From Paraprevotella sp. (GTDB lineage: Bacteria; Bacteroidota; Bacteroidia; Bacteroidales; Bacteroidaceae): a stretch of DNA of 6,455 bases. Below the pieces are notes generated by a model that was given only the letters and a program-made list of their open reading frames with translations, did no database searches and was not told the DNA's origin. The translations under genes and the position numbers were made by a program. The DNA is taken from NCBI GenBank assembly GCA_017425765.1, contig JAFOXE010000119.1:1-6455 (forward strand), in the 5' to 3' direction. Of this stretch, positions 5,949 to 6,455 are shown in pieces (the first letter of the stretch is position 1; each line of letters begins with the position of its first letter).

Positions 5949-6455
5949 TTACTTATCACCGAAGTAACGTTGGTACAATCCGAAGAAACCGCGACCATGA
6001 CGAGCTTCATCTTTTGCCATTTCATGCACGGTGTCGTGAATCGCATCCAAATTCTGAGCCTTTGCCATCTTTGCGATGTCCATCTTACCAGAGCATGCTC
6101 CACTTTCTGCTTCCATACGCTTTTTAAGGTTGGTTTTGGTATCCCAAACCATGTCGCCTAGAAGTTCGCAGAATCTTGCTGCATGGTCGGCCTCCTCAAA
6201 TGCATAACGTTTGAAAGCTTCTGCAATTTCAGGATATCCTTCACGGTCGGCCTGACGACTCATTGCCAAATACATACCCACCTCAGTGCACTCACCTTCA
6301 AAATTGGCTTGTAAACCCTTCTTGATTTCAGGGTCAACATCCTTTGCAACACCGATTTCGTGTTCAGTAACAAATTCCAATTCTGTGCTCACCAATTCCT
6401 TAAACTTTGAGGCAGGAACATTACATTGTGGGCATCTCTCTGGAGCCTCATTACC
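5949..6455 (-). CDS. Reverse rubrerythrin / NADH peroxidase family, N-terminus cut by window end
   Basis: Partial gene: 168 C-terminal residues are visible and the start lies beyond 6455. It belongs to the rubrerythrin family with an N-terminal rubredoxin-like Fe site and a C-terminal ferritin-like diiron domain (the reverse order), often annotated NADH peroxidase; it reduces hydrogen peroxide to water in the cytoplasm of anaerobes. Visible evidence: [16 protein letters not shown] (visible residues 3-18) holds the second Cys pair (Cys8, Cys11) of the FeS4 site; the first pair should lie just outside. The diiron ligand region follows as [26 protein letters not shown], then [10 protein letters not shown] (EExxH, Glu87-Glu88 and His91), and finally [17 protein letters not shown] (Glu145, Glu150, His153). 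The internal TTG at 6393-6395 is not a start: the frame is open and family-like upstream of it. The gene converges on the ompH-like operon and ends at a terminator of its own. Regulation cannot be seen because the promoter is outside the window. Confidence 0.93.
   Translation of the reverse strand, partial: GNEAPERCPQCNVPASKFKELVSTELEFVTEHEIGVAKDVDPEIKKGLQANFEGECTEVGMYLAMSRQADREGYPEIAEAFKRYAFEEADHAARFCELLGDMVWDTKTNLKKRMEAESGACSGKMDIAKMAKAQNLDAIHDTVHEMAKDEARHGRGFFGLYQRYFGDK

Noticed and set aside
5949..6395. Rubrerythrin starting at the TTG at 6393-6395
   Set aside because: The frame stays open to the window end and encodes the second Cys pair of the rubredoxin-like domain, so the true start is outside.

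Overview
This window looks like ordinary chromosomal sequence from a member of the Bacteroidales, possibly Prevotellaceae-like (genus not resolvable by eye). The signs are A-rich leaders without Shine-Dalgarno sequences, promoter -7 boxes of the Bacteroidetes form TAnnTTTG, several lipoprotein signal peptides, and a gene set typical of the group (META lipoprotein, PepD, OmpH-like protein, reverse rubrerythrin). I see no mobile element, tRNA, rRNA or CRISPR array.

Left part, minus strand (read right to left): pepD (3200-4657), a cytosolic M20C dipeptidase, ends at a strong intrinsic terminator (3154-3192). Next come a two-gene unit made of a predicted right-handed beta-helix lipoprotein (1632-3131) and, one base after its stop, a secreted endonuclease/exonuclease/phosphatase-fold enzyme that starts with TTG (545-1630). 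An AT-rich hairpin (490-545) ends that unit. A small META/HslJ-like lipoprotein (23-430) follows, with its own candidate -7 box sitting inside a perfect inverted repeat.

Right part, plus strand: divergent from pepD, a good -7 box (4743-4750) drives a small single-pass membrane protein (4772-5023) and an OmpH/Skp-like protein (5039-5662) that carries a lipobox. A hairpin terminator (5691-5726) closes this operon. A reverse-type rubrerythrin (NADH peroxidase family) comes in from the right edge on the minus strand; its N-terminus is cut off by the window, and its own terminator is at 5848-5881.

Most of the products are envelope proteins (three lipoproteins, one secreted enzyme, one inner-membrane protein); pepD and the rubrerythrin serve peptide turnover and peroxide defence. 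The least explained DNA is the convergent gap 5727-5847, which holds a short repeat at a regular 23-bp period. A second oddity is a 23-base stretch shared with one mismatch between the META gene and the rubrerythrin gene. I found no clear evidence of a new multi-gene system; the findings are mostly small-scale.
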